Source: Bacillus sp. (in: firmicutes) (lineage in GTDB: Bacteria > Bacillota > Bacilli > Bacillales > Bacillaceae). From it: DNA of 64,000 nt. Positions 1-7,854 of the stretch are shown here, in pieces. How positions within the stretch are numbered: position 1 is the first letter of the stretch; every line of letters begins with the position of its first letter. The stretch lies in assembly GCA_031180805.1 (NCBI GenBank), contig JAPSLL010000019.1, positions 1 through 64,000 of the forward strand, given 5' to 3'. A program made the position numbers and the translations under genes. The notes beneath the pieces were generated by a model. It saw only the letters and a list, made by a program, of their open reading frames with translations. It had not been told where the DNA came from and ran no database searches.

Positions 1-117
1 TTTTATTTCATGTTGCTAATCATGGTACTTATCATCGGGAACATCACAACTATGTTAAGACAACATGGGGTTGCTTCGACAATGACTGACTTCGCTTTAT
101 ATTGGTATCAGAGTTAA
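1..117 (+). CDS. C-terminal end of a membrane protein (partial)
   Basis: An open frame runs in from the left edge and stops with TAA at 115-117. The visible 38 residues begin with a hydrophobic segment (MLLIMVLIIGN), consistent with a last membrane helix, followed by a short polar tail ending YWYQS. The hairpin at 126-160 follows directly, which supports a real gene end. The family cannot be named from this fragment. Confidence 0.6.
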   Translation, partial: FYFMLLIMVLIIGNITTMLRQHGVASTMTDFALYWYQS

Positions 118-125
118 GTCAAATA

Positions 126-160
126 AAGCATGTTTTGAAGTTATTTCAAAACATGCTTTT
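126..160. terminator. Bidirectional intrinsic terminator
   Basis: A perfect inverted repeat (AAGCATGTTTTGAA and its complement, 5-nt loop) is flanked by A and T runs. It lies between the partial gene ending at 117 and the convergent TetR gene ending at 219, so it can serve both. Confidence 0.8.
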
Positions 161-218
161 AAAAAATGTTCGAAAGCTAACCTTTAGTGAAGGTATCTTT
201 ATAGCCTTTTTTTCAAGC

Positions 219-824
219 TTAATAGTCTTCCTTCAATAAAGCAGATGTTAATATAGTTAAACTTGGTGTAATAAATTGTTCGCCTAACAATAGTTTCATC
301 ATTGATAAGCCTTGTATTGAGGCGAAAAAATAATATGCCATTTCTGTAGCATCTCCATTTTTAAACTGACCAAGCTTCTGTCCTTTTTTGATAAGAATAA
401 CAGTTTGTTTCATCATGGCTTCACTTTGCTTTTTTAGCTGTTGAACTTGATGAGATGGATTATCTGCTGAAATGGCCTGGTTCATAATCATAAGAAAATT
501 TGCGAATTCATCATCTTTTTTAAAGTCATTTAAAATTTCTAATGAAAATTCTTTGATAACTTCATTTGGCGGCAAGTCATTTTCAAACCGTTTAACAATA
601 TGCTCTAAACCTAAAGTTGCGTAGGAAATAAGCTCATTAAATAAATCATCTTTCGTTTTGTAATGACGATACAATAGTCCAGTGCTGATGCCAGCACTTT
701 CTGCAATATCTTGTACTCCAGTTGCCGCAAATCCTTTCTTAGCAAATAGTTTAATCGCAGCAGAATGTATTTTGTTTTTAGTAGCCAATCTCATTGCTTC
801 AAATTGTTCTTTTGTTCTAGGCAA
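219..824 (-). CDS. TetR/AcrR family transcriptional regulator
   Basis: A 201-aa protein with an N-terminal TetR helix-turn-helix (KGFAATGVQDIAESAGIS then GLLYRHYKTKDDLF, about residues 25-65) and a helical ligand-binding C-terminal half. It is expected to be a DNA-binding repressor released by a small ligand. I start at the TTG at 822-824 because AAAGGAGGGG (831-840) sits at proper spacing before it; an upstream in-frame TTG at 845 would lie on the wrong side of this site. It follows a GNAT gene by a short gap, so the two are probably co-transcribed, and the acetyltransferase may be a target or partner. The ligand is unknown. Confidence 0.88.
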   Translation of the reverse strand: MPRTKEQFEAMRLATKNKIHSAAIKLFAKKGFAATGVQDIAESAGISTGLLYRHYKTKDDLFNELISYATLGLEHIVKRFENDLPPNEVIKEFSLEILNDFKKDDEFANFLMIMNQAISADNPSHQVQQLKKQSEAMMKQTVILIKKGQKLGQFKNGDATEMAYYFFASIQGLSMMKLLLGEQFITPSLTILTSALLKEDY

Positions 825-857
825 ACGCTCCCCCTCCTTTAACAAGAAATTTTATCT

Positions 858-1478
858 TTATTTTTTCACGTATCTCAATGACAATAAATTATTAATTCCG
901 TTTTTCTTTGCTATCTTTTCCGGTATAGATTTTCGTTTGTATTCTTTAAACCCTAATTTCTCATACAAACGCATTGCCGGAATATTCGTGTCAGCAACCT
1001 CTTCAATTAGATAATCATGATAAGGGGTGTTTTGAATAATATGCTGAATCATTTGTGAGGCAACACCCTTCCCTCTGAATTCAGAAGCTGTTCCAACAAA
1101 CTCAATTGATCCTGTTTTGGGTGGAAAATCTTTATAAGGGGATTCAAATTCCTTTTTTAGAAAGATACCTGCCATGATCCCCTTGATAAAACCTAAGTGC
1201 TTTCTTAATTCATTTTTATTTAATCGTACAGATAAGGAGTTACCATCTGTACATGCAGTCATTCCTGCGACTTTATTATCTACCATAGCTACATAGAATT
1301 GGTCTAAAACAAACATGTGGGCAAAAGCCTTTGCAAGAATGTTTTTGTCCTTTGAAAAATAAACAAGCCATTGAGCAAAGCCTTCAGCAAAAATTTCAGC
1401 CATTTGATTTCTTACATCAATATCTTTATCTATTCTATCTGCTTTAATGATTTTTAGCTTATTATCATCTGTTTTCAT
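858..1478 (-). CDS. GNAT family N-acetyltransferase
   Basis: A 206-aa GNAT fold protein. The acetyl-CoA pyrophosphate-binding motif A is visible as EFRGKGVASQMI (about residues 134-145), followed by the typical IPAMRLYEKLGFKEY motif B. It should transfer acetyl from acetyl-CoA to an amine; the substrate is not predictable. The start is preceded by AAGGAG at good spacing. It is the first gene of a probable two-gene operon with the TetR regulator downstream. Confidence 0.85.
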   Translation of the reverse strand: MKTDDNKLKIIKADRIDKDIDVRNQMAEIFAEGFAQWLVYFSKDKNILAKAFAHMFVLDQFYVAMVDNKVAGMTACTDGNSLSVRLNKNELRKHLGFIKGIMAGIFLKKEFESPYKDFPPKTGSIEFVGTASEFRGKGVASQMIQHIIQNTPYHDYLIEEVADTNIPAMRLYEKLGFKEYKRKSIPEKIAKKNGINNLLSLRYVKK

Positions 1479-1687
1479 AAAAATTCTCCTTTTTAATGAA
1501 TGAATATATTTTCATTATAAAACCTTTCGATAACAGCGGTCAAATACTAATTGTATCTTACCTAAGTTGACAGGAATCGTATCTTTATAAGGGAGTAAAA
1601 ACTAATAATAAAGTGATGCTTCTTAATTAAAATATCGCATCACGTTATTAACGTAGCTTATTAATAAAAACTGGATATCTTTAATTC

Positions 1688-1747
1688 TTTACATTTGAAT
1701 TATATTGTATTAGTATAGGAAAGTATTTTAAATCATACTTATCCTAT
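1688..1747 (+). promoter_or_regulatory. Sigma-A promoter with inverted repeat for the YeeE/YedE gene
   Basis: TTTACA (1688-1693), 17 nt, TAGTAT (1711-1716) form a good promoter. An inverted repeat (ATAGGAAAGTAT ... ATACTTATCCTAT, 1715-1747) overlaps the expected transcription start and could be an operator or a 5' hairpin; the binding factor is unknown. Confidence 0.6.
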
Positions 1748-1768
1748 AGGTTATAGAGGTGAATGAAA

Positions 1769-3028
1769 TTGTCACAAACAGCAGTAAACACTACTAAACA
1801 GTTGAATGTTAAATCGACTTCAACGACTTATGTAACAAACCTTAGCCCAATGCAAAAGGGATTCGTTGCAGTCGGGCTTATTATATCTCTAATTCTATTA
1901 TTTGCTATTGTTCATTCAACTAATTGGATACAAGGCAGCCTATTCATTATAGGTTTATTATTAGGAGCAACATTGCTTTATGCCCGCTTCGGATTTACTT
2001 CTGCTTTTCGTAGACTAGTTTCAGTAGGAAATGTTCAAGGACTTCAAGCACATATGCTAATGTTTGCTGTCTCAACTACATTATTTGCTATTATTCTAAG
2101 TACTGGCTTTAGCTTTACAGGTATTACGCCACAGGGGTATGTTTCTCCTGTTGGGGTTAGCGTTATTTTTGGGGCTTTTCTTTTCGGAATAGGCATGCAG
2201 CTCGGAAATGGATGTGCATCAGGAACGCTATATAATTTAGGTGGAGGCTCATCTTCTATGCTCCTCACTTTAATTGCCTTTATCTCAGGTTCAACTCTTG
2301 GAGCTTATCATCTGCCATTTTGGAATAACACACCTGCCCTACCGCCGATTTCTTTAGCAGAAACTACAGGTCTTGGATATTTTGGCGCTTGGCTTATTCA
2401 AATGGTTGCATTTATCGCGATCTACTTGATTACCATTCAGATTGCGAAAAAGAAAAACCCTCCAATGATGAAGCCACTTCCGACAACAACTGGTTGGAAA
2501 AAGGTTTTACGTGGGTCATGGCCATTATTTACGGCAGCGATTGTTTTAGCAGTACTAAATGCTTTAGTCCTTACAATTCGCGGAAATCCATGGGGAATCA
2601 CTTCTGCCTTTGCTTTATGGGGTGGAAAATTTCTTGATATAGTGGGAGCAGATGTTTCCAGCTGGGGTTATTTTGCTGGAGCAAACGGAGAAGCGCTTAA
2701 AAACACAGTCCTAGCGGATTCAACAAGTGTGATGAACTTTGGAATCATTTTGGGTGCCTTTATTTCCGCATCCTTCCAAGGTACGTTTAAGCCGAAAAAA
2801 ATGAAATTGGGTGTAGCCGGTGCGGCTATTCTTGGAGGCTTGTTAATGGGATATGGTTCCCGTCTTGCATTCGGATGTAACATTGGCGCCTATTTTGGCG
2901 GTATCTCTTCCTTTAGCATTCACGGATGGGTTTGGGCCGTCATGGCGATGCTCGGAACATTCGTTGCATTATTTATCCGTCCATTATTTGGGCTACGGGT
3001 TCCATCATCAAAAGACACATTTTGTTAA
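1769..3028 (+). CDS. YeeE/YedE family sulfur-compound (thiosulfate-type) transporter
   Basis: About 419 residues and multi-pass membrane. It contains the two family signatures built around essential cysteines: GNGCASGTLYNLGGG in the first half and AFGCNIGAYFGG in the second, an internal duplication typical of YeeE/YedE. Characterised members take up thiosulfate, so this is probably a sulfur-source importer; the exact substrate is inferred from family. The TTG at 1769 is preferred because GAGGTGA (1756-1762) abuts the ATG at 1763 but lies 6 nt before the TTG. It is a single-gene unit with its own promoter and a strong terminator. Confidence 0.85.
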   Translation: MSQTAVNTTKQLNVKSTSTTYVTNLSPMQKGFVAVGLIISLILLFAIVHSTNWIQGSLFIIGLLLGATLLYARFGFTSAFRRLVSVGNVQGLQAHMLMFAVSTTLFAIILSTGFSFTGITPQGYVSPVGVSVIFGAFLFGIGMQLGNGCASGTLYNLGGGSSSMLLTLIAFISGSTLGAYHLPFWNNTPALPPISLAETTGLGYFGAWLIQMVAFIAIYLITIQIAKKKNPPMMKPLPTTTGWKKVLRGSWPLFTAAIVLAVLNALVLTIRGNPWGITSAFALWGGKFLDIVGADVSSWGYFAGANGEALKNTVLADSTSVMNFGIILGAFISASFQGTFKPKKMKLGVAGAAILGGLLMGYGSRLAFGCNIGAYFGGISSFSIHGWVWAVMAMLGTFVALFIRPLFGLRVPSSKDTFC

Positions 3029-3037
3029 TTACATTTT

Positions 3038-3072
3038 AAGCTTGCAGAATTAATTTTTCTGCGGGCTTTTTT
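3038..3072 (+). terminator. Intrinsic terminator after the YeeE/YedE gene
   Basis: AAGCTTGCAGAA pairs (with two G-U pairs) with TTCTGCGGGCTT around a 7-nt loop and runs into a T6 tract. Confidence 0.85.
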
Positions 3073-3130
3073 ATATGCTTTTTATTCATACTCTAGGCAC
3101 ACACTTTCCACAGGAAATCCTAAAATTCAG

Positions 3131-3159
3131 TTGACACAATCGTAGAATTTAAGTAAGGT
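3131..3159 (+). promoter_or_regulatory. Promoter of the M-box/corA transcript
   Basis: A perfect TTGACA (3131-3136) is followed after exactly 17 nt by TAAGGT (3154-3159). It lies just upstream of the M-box, giving a start near 3166. Confidence 0.6.
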
Positions 3160-3177
3160 GATTTATAGTTAAATAAG

Positions 3178-3335
3178 TCTTCTGTTAGGTGAGGCTCCTG
3201 TATAGAGATACGCTGCTGCCCAAAAATGTCGAAAGACGCCAATGGGTCAACAGGAAAAATCGGATTAAGGTTTTTCTTAACGTAGCTGGTATTAACCTAT
3301 GCTATACAGTGCTAAAACTCAACGTGGGGGGACCA
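3178..3335 (+). ncRNA. M-box (ykoK) magnesium riboswitch
   Basis: The leader carries the conserved M-box blocks GTTAGGTGAGGCTCCT, then GCTGCTGCCCAAAAATG, then GTCGAAAGACGCCAATGGG and TCAACAGG. M-box RNAs compact when Mg2+ is plentiful and terminate transcription. The expression platform is the hairpin at 3369-3400, and the controlled gene downstream is a CorA-type Mg2+ transporter, exactly the expected target. Confidence 0.93.
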
Positions 3336-3368
3336 TTCTAAATGTACGATTCATTTTACTTTTTGAAC

Positions 3369-3400
3369 CCCCTTTCTATAAAAGAAAGGGGATTTTTTTT
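3369..3400 (+). terminator. M-box expression-platform terminator
   Basis: CCCCTTTCT pairs with AGAAAGGGG across a short loop, followed by A and eight T residues. It is the regulated stop between the M-box and corA. Confidence 0.9.
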
Positions 3401-3415
3401 GGAGGTGAGGATGAA

Positions 3416-3517
3416 ATGGACGCTGAGGATCCCTATAGTATATGGTTTAAAAGGTTTTATTTGAGGTGTTTAATTTCTCCTCATATTACCAAAGAGAATG
3501 TAACAACAACTCTCTAA
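3416..3517 (+). CDS. Possible leader peptide between M-box terminator and corA (33 aa)
   Basis: GGAGGTGA (3401-3408) directly follows the terminator T-run and is ideally spaced for the ATG at 3416. The reading frame encodes 33 residues starting MDAEDPYSIWFKRF. A second ATG at 3411, closer to the ribosome site, would give a 17-residue peptide in another frame. The acidic/proline start resembles the ribosome-destabilising N-terminus of enteric MgtL (MEPDP...), so a translational Mg2+ sensor is conceivable. The strong ribosome site is the main evidence; the function is inference. Confidence 0.45.
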   Translation: MDAEDPYSIWFKRFYLRCLISPHITKENVTTTL

Positions 3518-3597
3518 TATTTATGTAAAACTCAAAACGACTTAATTTGTCGGTATCATAACATTTCCTTTTATAGAAGTAAAAAGAGGTGAAAAAA

Positions 3598-4536
3598 ATG
3601 CTTAATATATACAAAACATCGAATGAAGGTAAAATTGTTGAAATAAAAAATATTGAAGAAAACTGCTGGATAAATATTTTTAATCCAACATTCGAAGAAC
3701 TCAATCTCGTTTCTAAACAATGCAAAATTCCCTTTGAATTTTTGGAAAGTCCGTTAGATTTAGAAGAAAGTGCTCGAGTTGAATATGATAAGGAAACGAA
3801 TTGCACGTTAATAATCAATGATTTTCCAATTATTGATAGCAGCAATCAGCATTTTCATTCTTATATTACAATCCCTATTGGAATAACGTTAAGTACTAAT
3901 TACTTTATAACTGTTTGTAATCAGCCAAGTAGCTTAATCGAAAATTTAATCAAAAAAAATGTCAACACAACGATGAAGAGTCGTTTTGCATTAGAGATTT
4001 TATTGGCGATTTCAACACAATATATTGATAACTTAAAACAACTTAACAAACAACGCCTTAAAATTGAGAAGACTTTGCGTGATTCTTTAACAAATAAGCA
4101 ACTTTATGACCTTATGGAGATTGAAAAAAGTCTAGTTTATTTCCTCACTTCTTTAAAGGCTAATGGCGATGTTCTAAGAAAAATGTTTCTTACTACGTCC
4201 GTAAAATTATATGATGCAGATAAAGAGCTTTTAGAGGAAGTAAGGATTGAAAATACACAAGGAATCGAAACGACAGAATTATATACAAGAATTTTGAGCA
4301 GTATAACGGGATCTTATTCATCGCTAATATCCAATGAATTAAATAATACAATGAAAACTCTAACGTTATTTACAGTTTTTTTAACTCTTCCTACACTTGT
4401 ATTTAGCTTTTTTGGGATGAATGTCAATTTACCAATTGTTGCTGAAAATCCTTTTTCTTGGGTCATTACGTTAATAATAGCCTTGCTCTTAATTATGTGG
4501 ATAGGTTTAGTACTATGGAGAAGAAGAATAGTTTAG
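3598..4536 (+). CDS. corA: CorA family magnesium transporter
   Basis: A 312-aa protein with a long cytosolic N-terminal domain rich in charged helices and two C-terminal membrane segments. The diagnostic GMN motif (FFGMNVNLP) ends the first membrane helix, and a short positively charged tail (WRRRIV) closes the protein. CorA forms a pentameric Mg2+ channel. The ATG at 3598 is chosen because AAAGAGGTGA ends 5 nt before it; an upstream GTG lies inside that ribosome site. Control by the M-box means expression at low Mg2+. The segment CCTTTT about 15 nt before the ribosome site could pair with AAAAGAGG and mask it. Confidence 0.93.
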   Translation: MLNIYKTSNEGKIVEIKNIEENCWINIFNPTFEELNLVSKQCKIPFEFLESPLDLEESARVEYDKETNCTLIINDFPIIDSSNQHFHSYITIPIGITLSTNYFITVCNQPSSLIENLIKKNVNTTMKSRFALEILLAISTQYIDNLKQLNKQRLKIEKTLRDSLTNKQLYDLMEIEKSLVYFLTSLKANGDVLRKMFLTTSVKLYDADKELLEEVRIENTQGIETTELYTRILSSITGSYSSLISNELNNTMKTLTLFTVFLTLPTLVFSFFGMNVNLPIVAENPFSWVITLIIALLLIMWIGLVLWRRRIV

Positions 4537-4700
4537 ATTCAGAAAAAAGCAGTCGACAAGAAAAAATAAAGGGTTCTGTTTTGAGGTGCTTTTCTAAAAA
4601 AATTATACTGAGATGACAGTCGTTATGGCATTGTAAATAGCTTCTTTAGTTATTTTAATTCCGAACTCTATTCAACTAGACAGAAAATGCATCTTATTAT

Positions 4701-4731
4701 TTGTCGTAATTTTCTCTTGAATTAGTATAAT
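4701..4731 (+). promoter_or_regulatory. Promoter of the guanidine-riboswitch transcript
   Basis: A perfect TATAAT (4726-4731) has a TTGTCG (4701-4706) 19 nt upstream. The spacing is long, so the -35 assignment is uncertain, but the -10 lies about 35 nt before the riboswitch. Confidence 0.5.
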
Positions 4732-4766
4732 ATTTGTGTAAAATATAAATCAATTGCATAGTTAAA

Positions 4767-4847
4767 GGTTTTCTAGGGTTCCGCAATTTACGATTGGTCT
4801 GGTCCGAGAGAAAACTCACAGCACCTGCTGTGTCACGGAAGGATAAA
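4767..4847 (+). ncRNA. Guanidine-I (ykkC/yxkD) riboswitch
   Basis: The conserved ykkC blocks are present in order: TCTAGGGTTCCG, GGTCTGGTCCGAGAGAAA, CACAGC, ACGGAAGGATAAAAGCC. This RNA senses guanidinium and turns genes on by preventing termination. The downstream pair of SMR exporters is a classic target. Confidence 0.95.
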
Positions 4848-4894
4848 AGCCTGGGAGATAACTGTTTATCAGTTTCTCTCAGGCTTTTTTGTTT
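4848..4894 (+). terminator. Riboswitch-controlled terminator
   Basis: AAGCCTGGGAGA...AACTG pairs with CAGTT...TCTCTCAGGCTT followed by a T-rich tract. Its 5' arm overlaps the end of the guanidine aptamer, as expected for an expression platform. Confidence 0.88.
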
Positions 4895-4927
4895 TTTGTA
4901 ATTATTAAAATTGGAGGTGTCATCTAA

Positions 4928-5269
4928 ATGAATACAAACTGGATTAAAGTAATTGTTGCTGCTTTTTTTGAAGTGTTTTGGGTTATTGGATTGAAACACG
5001 CTGATGACTTTTGGACTTGGGCTGGAACCGTTATATCAATCATTGTCAGTTTCTATGTAATGATAATGGCAGGACGAAAACTTCCCGTAGGAACTGTATA
5101 TGCAGTTTTTGTAGGATTAGGTACAGCAGGAACTGTTATTGCTGAAATCCTTTTCTTTGGAGAACCATTTAAAATGAGTAAAATACTAATGATTTTACTG
5201 TTATTAGCTGGTGTAATTGGATTGAAATTAGTTACTACGGATAAAGTTAAGGAAGGGGCTGAATCTTAA
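4928..5269 (+). CDS. ykkC: SMR family guanidinium exporter subunit, YkkC-like
   Basis: A 113-aa small multidrug resistance protein with four membrane helices and the conserved membrane glutamate in helix 1 ([16 protein letters not shown]). SMR proteins of the Gdx/YkkCD type exchange guanidinium for protons. Its TAA overlaps the ATG of the next gene by one base, so the two are translationally coupled and probably form an antiparallel heterodimer. Control by the guanidine-I riboswitch supports guanidinium as substrate. Confidence 0.93.
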   Translation: MNTNWIKVIVAAFFEVFWVIGLKHADDFWTWAGTVISIIVSFYVMIMAGRKLPVGTVYAVFVGLGTAGTVIAEILFFGEPFKMSKILMILLLLAGVIGLKLVTTDKVKEGAES

Positions 5270-5583
5270 TGGCTTGGATTTCTTTAATTTTAGCTGGTTT
5301 ATGTGAAATGTTTGGGGTTGTGATGATAAATAAACTCCATAAGGACCGTAATTGGAAATCCCTTGTTCTATTAGTTGTTGGATTTGGAGCAAGCTTCCTA
5401 TTTCTATCATATGCAATGGAAACACTCCCTATGGGCACAGCTTATGCAATTTGGACAGGGATCGGTGCTTCTGGTGGAGCAATACTAGGAATGCTACTAT
5501 ATGGAGAATCAAAAGATTGGAAAAGATTAGTCTTCATCTTTATGGTTTTAGGTGCAGCAATAGGGCTAAAGCTTGTTTCATAA
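5269..5583 (+). CDS. ykkD: SMR family guanidinium exporter subunit, YkkD-like
   Basis: A 104-aa four-helix SMR protein with the helix-1 glutamate in LAGLCEMFGVVMINK and the SMR motif PMGTAYAIWTGIGASGG. Only one polar loop differs markedly from its partner, typical of paired SMR subunits with opposite topology. It is the second gene of the riboswitch operon and is followed by a terminator. Confidence 0.92.
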   Translation: MAWISLILAGLCEMFGVVMINKLHKDRNWKSLVLLVVGFGASFLFLSYAMETLPMGTAYAIWTGIGASGGAILGMLLYGESKDWKRLVFIFMVLGAAIGLKLVS

Positions 5584-5605
5584 TTTAAATGAGGTTGTAT
5601 AGAAG

Positions 5606-5638
5606 AAGCCTAATATTAATTTTAGGCTTTTTCTTCTT
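5606..5638 (+). terminator. Intrinsic terminator after the SMR pair
   Basis: AAGCCTAA pairs with TTAGGCTT across an 8-nt loop, followed by a T-rich tract. Confidence 0.8.
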
Positions 5639-5639
5639 A

Positions 5640-6067
5640 AACTCCCTCAGTTCGATATGTAGCTCTCTCGAGGATTTTATAAATTTCTAATAAACAGTAA
5701 GACTCATTTCGACAAGGTGTGTATCGGAAATTCTTTCTATTCGTTGAATTTGTCTAGTCTTGCATTCTCAATTCATAAGGGGATCACTTGAGTTAGATTG
5801 GACTCTAAACACGTATCTTACTGAGAGGCTCTATTTTTTCATACCTGATATTTAACATTCTACAGGATTTTTTCACCGGTACAGAAGTAATTTATCATAG
5901 TAGTTCAATAAAAAATACGATTCTTCTTTATTAAAGTATCACTACCCTTTATTTGAAAAAACGCATTTCTTTTATATAATTTTTTATTTATTACCTTTAT
6001 TAACATAAAATTGACCCCTTTTCTTTCATAAGAAAAGTCATTAAACGTACAATTATTTGGTACTTGG
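5640..6067. other. Non-coding gap of about 430 nt
   Basis: No reading frame with a ribosome site, no convincing RNA motif and no repeat is visible. A weak stem (CTTTTCTT/AAGAAAAG near 6018-6038) could end the MFS transcript arriving from the right, but it has a poor T tract. Confidence 0.4.
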
Positions 6068-7324
6068 TTACACCCCCTTAGTTTCTACCGATGCTGACTG
6101 GTATAATAGCCTTTTTGATGGTAAAAAACAGAGTATACATAATGTTATCGATAATATCATCATCAATAAAACTCCTATTATGACAACAGTTTGAATAGAA
6201 CTATTTTGAGCCATAATCCCCATAATGCTAGTTACAATAATCACTAAAATTGCTTGAATTAGACTATATACACTCCCAATCCGTCCCATCACATCAACTG
6301 AGATATTGTTCTGATAGAATGTAAGAAAACCAGTATTCGCATAAGCGATAAAAAAGGCAAGGAGAAAGAAACCAATTGCTGCAACGAAAAACGAGCTTGA
6401 AAAGGCATAAATGATATACCCAGCTGAGACTAAAACAGAACCTATTCCTATCAACAATGAGGTTTCAATCTTTTTAACGAGAAAGGCGTTAATAAACGCT
6501 CCAACCGCAATACCTGCTCCAGCAATCGTGACGAGAAAGCCGTATTCACTGTCTGATAATAAAAGGACCTCTTTCGCAAAAGTAGCTTCGAGTGAATCAA
6601 CGGCACTCGCCATGATAACCATTACGCCATTAAACAAAAAGTAAATCATCATGACATAGCGATATCGGTAGCTGTATTGGGCAACAACAGACCAGTCCTT
6701 TTTTATTATTTCCAATGATAATCTGTTACTCTCCGAAGGAACAAAAGCTCCCTTCTCCACATCAGGCATTACTAAAGTAATAATTCCTGATATAAATAAA
6801 GCAACTGCATTTATATAGATTGCAAATATTGGAGTACCCATTAAAAACAATAATCCTGCGACTGCTGGACCTAATAAAAATGCACCTGATGTAACTAGAC
6901 TATGAAGAGAATTAAATTGTTTTCTTTGTTCTTGCGGAATTAGCTTTGTTATATAAGTCATTGATGTTGGTCCAAATATTGAACTGGCCATATTGATAAT
7001 AAATACAATTATGTAAATTAGAGCAATAGATGAAAAGAAAGGTAATATAGCTATAAATGTAGCTCTGAATAAATCAAGAAAAACCATTAATTTTCGTTTG
7101 TTTAATCGGTCAATCATACTACCTGCCCAAAAGTTAGAAAATAAAGTAGCCAAAGACTTTATAATATAAAGGCCTGATACAGCAAGTGGTGAGCCAGTCA
7201 TATCCAAAACGATTAAATTAAGAGATAAAAAATAAATCCAATCACCGATATTTGAGATTCCAATTCCTAGCAATAAAATCGCTGGATATTTCCAAGTCAC
7301 TAGTTTTTTCTTTATGTTCATCAA
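6068..7324 (-). CDS. MFS transporter (MefA-like drug efflux group), T-box controlled
   Basis: A 418-aa protein with about 12 membrane helices. The helix 2-3 loop motif (GSMIDRLNKRKLMVFLDLFR) is the MFS signature of drug and macrolide exporter-type families. The N-terminal half lines up with the MFS_3/MefA group (SNIGDWIYFLSLNLIVLD). A proton-driven exporter is most likely; the substrate is unknown. The striking feature is the complete T-box leader upstream (7385-7676), which ties expression to an uncharged tRNA, so a role in amino-acid or peptide transport, or in response to an antibiotic that blocks tRNA charging, should be considered. Confidence 0.85.
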   Translation of the reverse strand: MMNIKKKLVTWKYPAILLLGIGISNIGDWIYFLSLNLIVLDMTGSPLAVSGLYIIKSLATLFSNFWAGSMIDRLNKRKLMVFLDLFRATFIAILPFFSSIALIYIIVFIINMASSIFGPTSMTYITKLIPQEQRKQFNSLHSLVTSGAFLLGPAVAGLLFLMGTPIFAIYINAVALFISGIITLVMPDVEKGAFVPSESNRLSLEIIKKDWSVVAQYSYRYRYVMMIYFLFNGVMVIMASAVDSLEATFAKEVLLLSDSEYGFLVTIAGAGIAVGAFINAFLVKKIETSLLIGIGSVLVSAGYIIYAFSSSFFVAAIGFFLLAFFIAYANTGFLTFYQNNISVDVMGRIGSVYSLIQAILVIIVTSIMGIMAQNSSIQTVVIIGVLLMMILSITLCILCFLPSKRLLYQSASVETKGV

Positions 7325-7383
7325 TTAATCCCCCTATCACAACGAAAAAAACTAAAATGATTAGATTATTTATTAGAATACGC

Positions 7384-7430
7384 AAAAAAACCCCGTCCCC
7401 AAGACTCTATAAACTAAAGTCTTGGGGACG
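7384..7430 (-). terminator. T-box terminator
   Basis: On the minus strand CGTCCCCAAGACT pairs perfectly with AGTCTTGGGGACG (7394-7406/7418-7430), followed by GGG and seven T residues. It is mutually exclusive with the T-box antiterminator just upstream. Confidence 0.9.
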
Positions 7431-7676
7431 AGATTTATTAAATCGTGGTGCCACCCCAGTTTATTAATATGTCACCATATTAATCTTTTCAGGTACAATC
7501 ATCATATACCTTAGCTCTATAACGGGAGCTCCCGTCACACCATCCCCCAAAAGGTTCCGATATAACACTCAGAGGCTTGTTTCAATAAATCATCCTTACT
7601 CCTTTTCACCAAACGGAGCTCTCTGTAAAGAAATGATTTTATCTACTTTTCTCTTCAACGCATTTATTTATTTATT
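7385..7676 (-). ncRNA. T-box leader (tRNA-sensing riboswitch)
   Basis: On the minus strand the canonical T-box GGGGTGGCACCACG (7457-7444) precedes the terminator. A Stem I region carries AGAGAGCT, a GGTG apical element, a specifier loop (AGTA opposite GAA) and the CTCTGAGTG closing strand. Reading the usual GAA-N-XXX layout gives specifier CAA (7579-7577), glutamine; a serine AGC reading (7577-7575) is possible. The TGGC bulge (7453-7450) demands a tRNA with discriminator G73, which fits Gln or Ser and argues against Lys or Thr. Specifier identity is inference. Confidence 0.88.
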
Positions 7677-7682
7677 ATTACT

Positions 7683-7711
7683 ATTCTACTGAAGTTAGCA
7701 TTTTTTGTAAA
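7683..7711 (-). promoter_or_regulatory. Promoter of the T-box/MFS transcript
   Basis: Minus-strand TTTACA (7711-7706), 17 nt, TAGAAT (7688-7683), giving a start near 7676 just before Stem I. Confidence 0.65.
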
Positions 7712-7854
7712 TGAAAAATCTGTCAATAAAAATAAAGTTTTTCATTGATTAGATGTTAATTTACAGCATCATAATTCGTCATGTTTAACAGTCAGCTATC
7801 CATTTAAAAAATATAAGAAAACTATTTATAAGTTATACACTACTTACAAGATTT

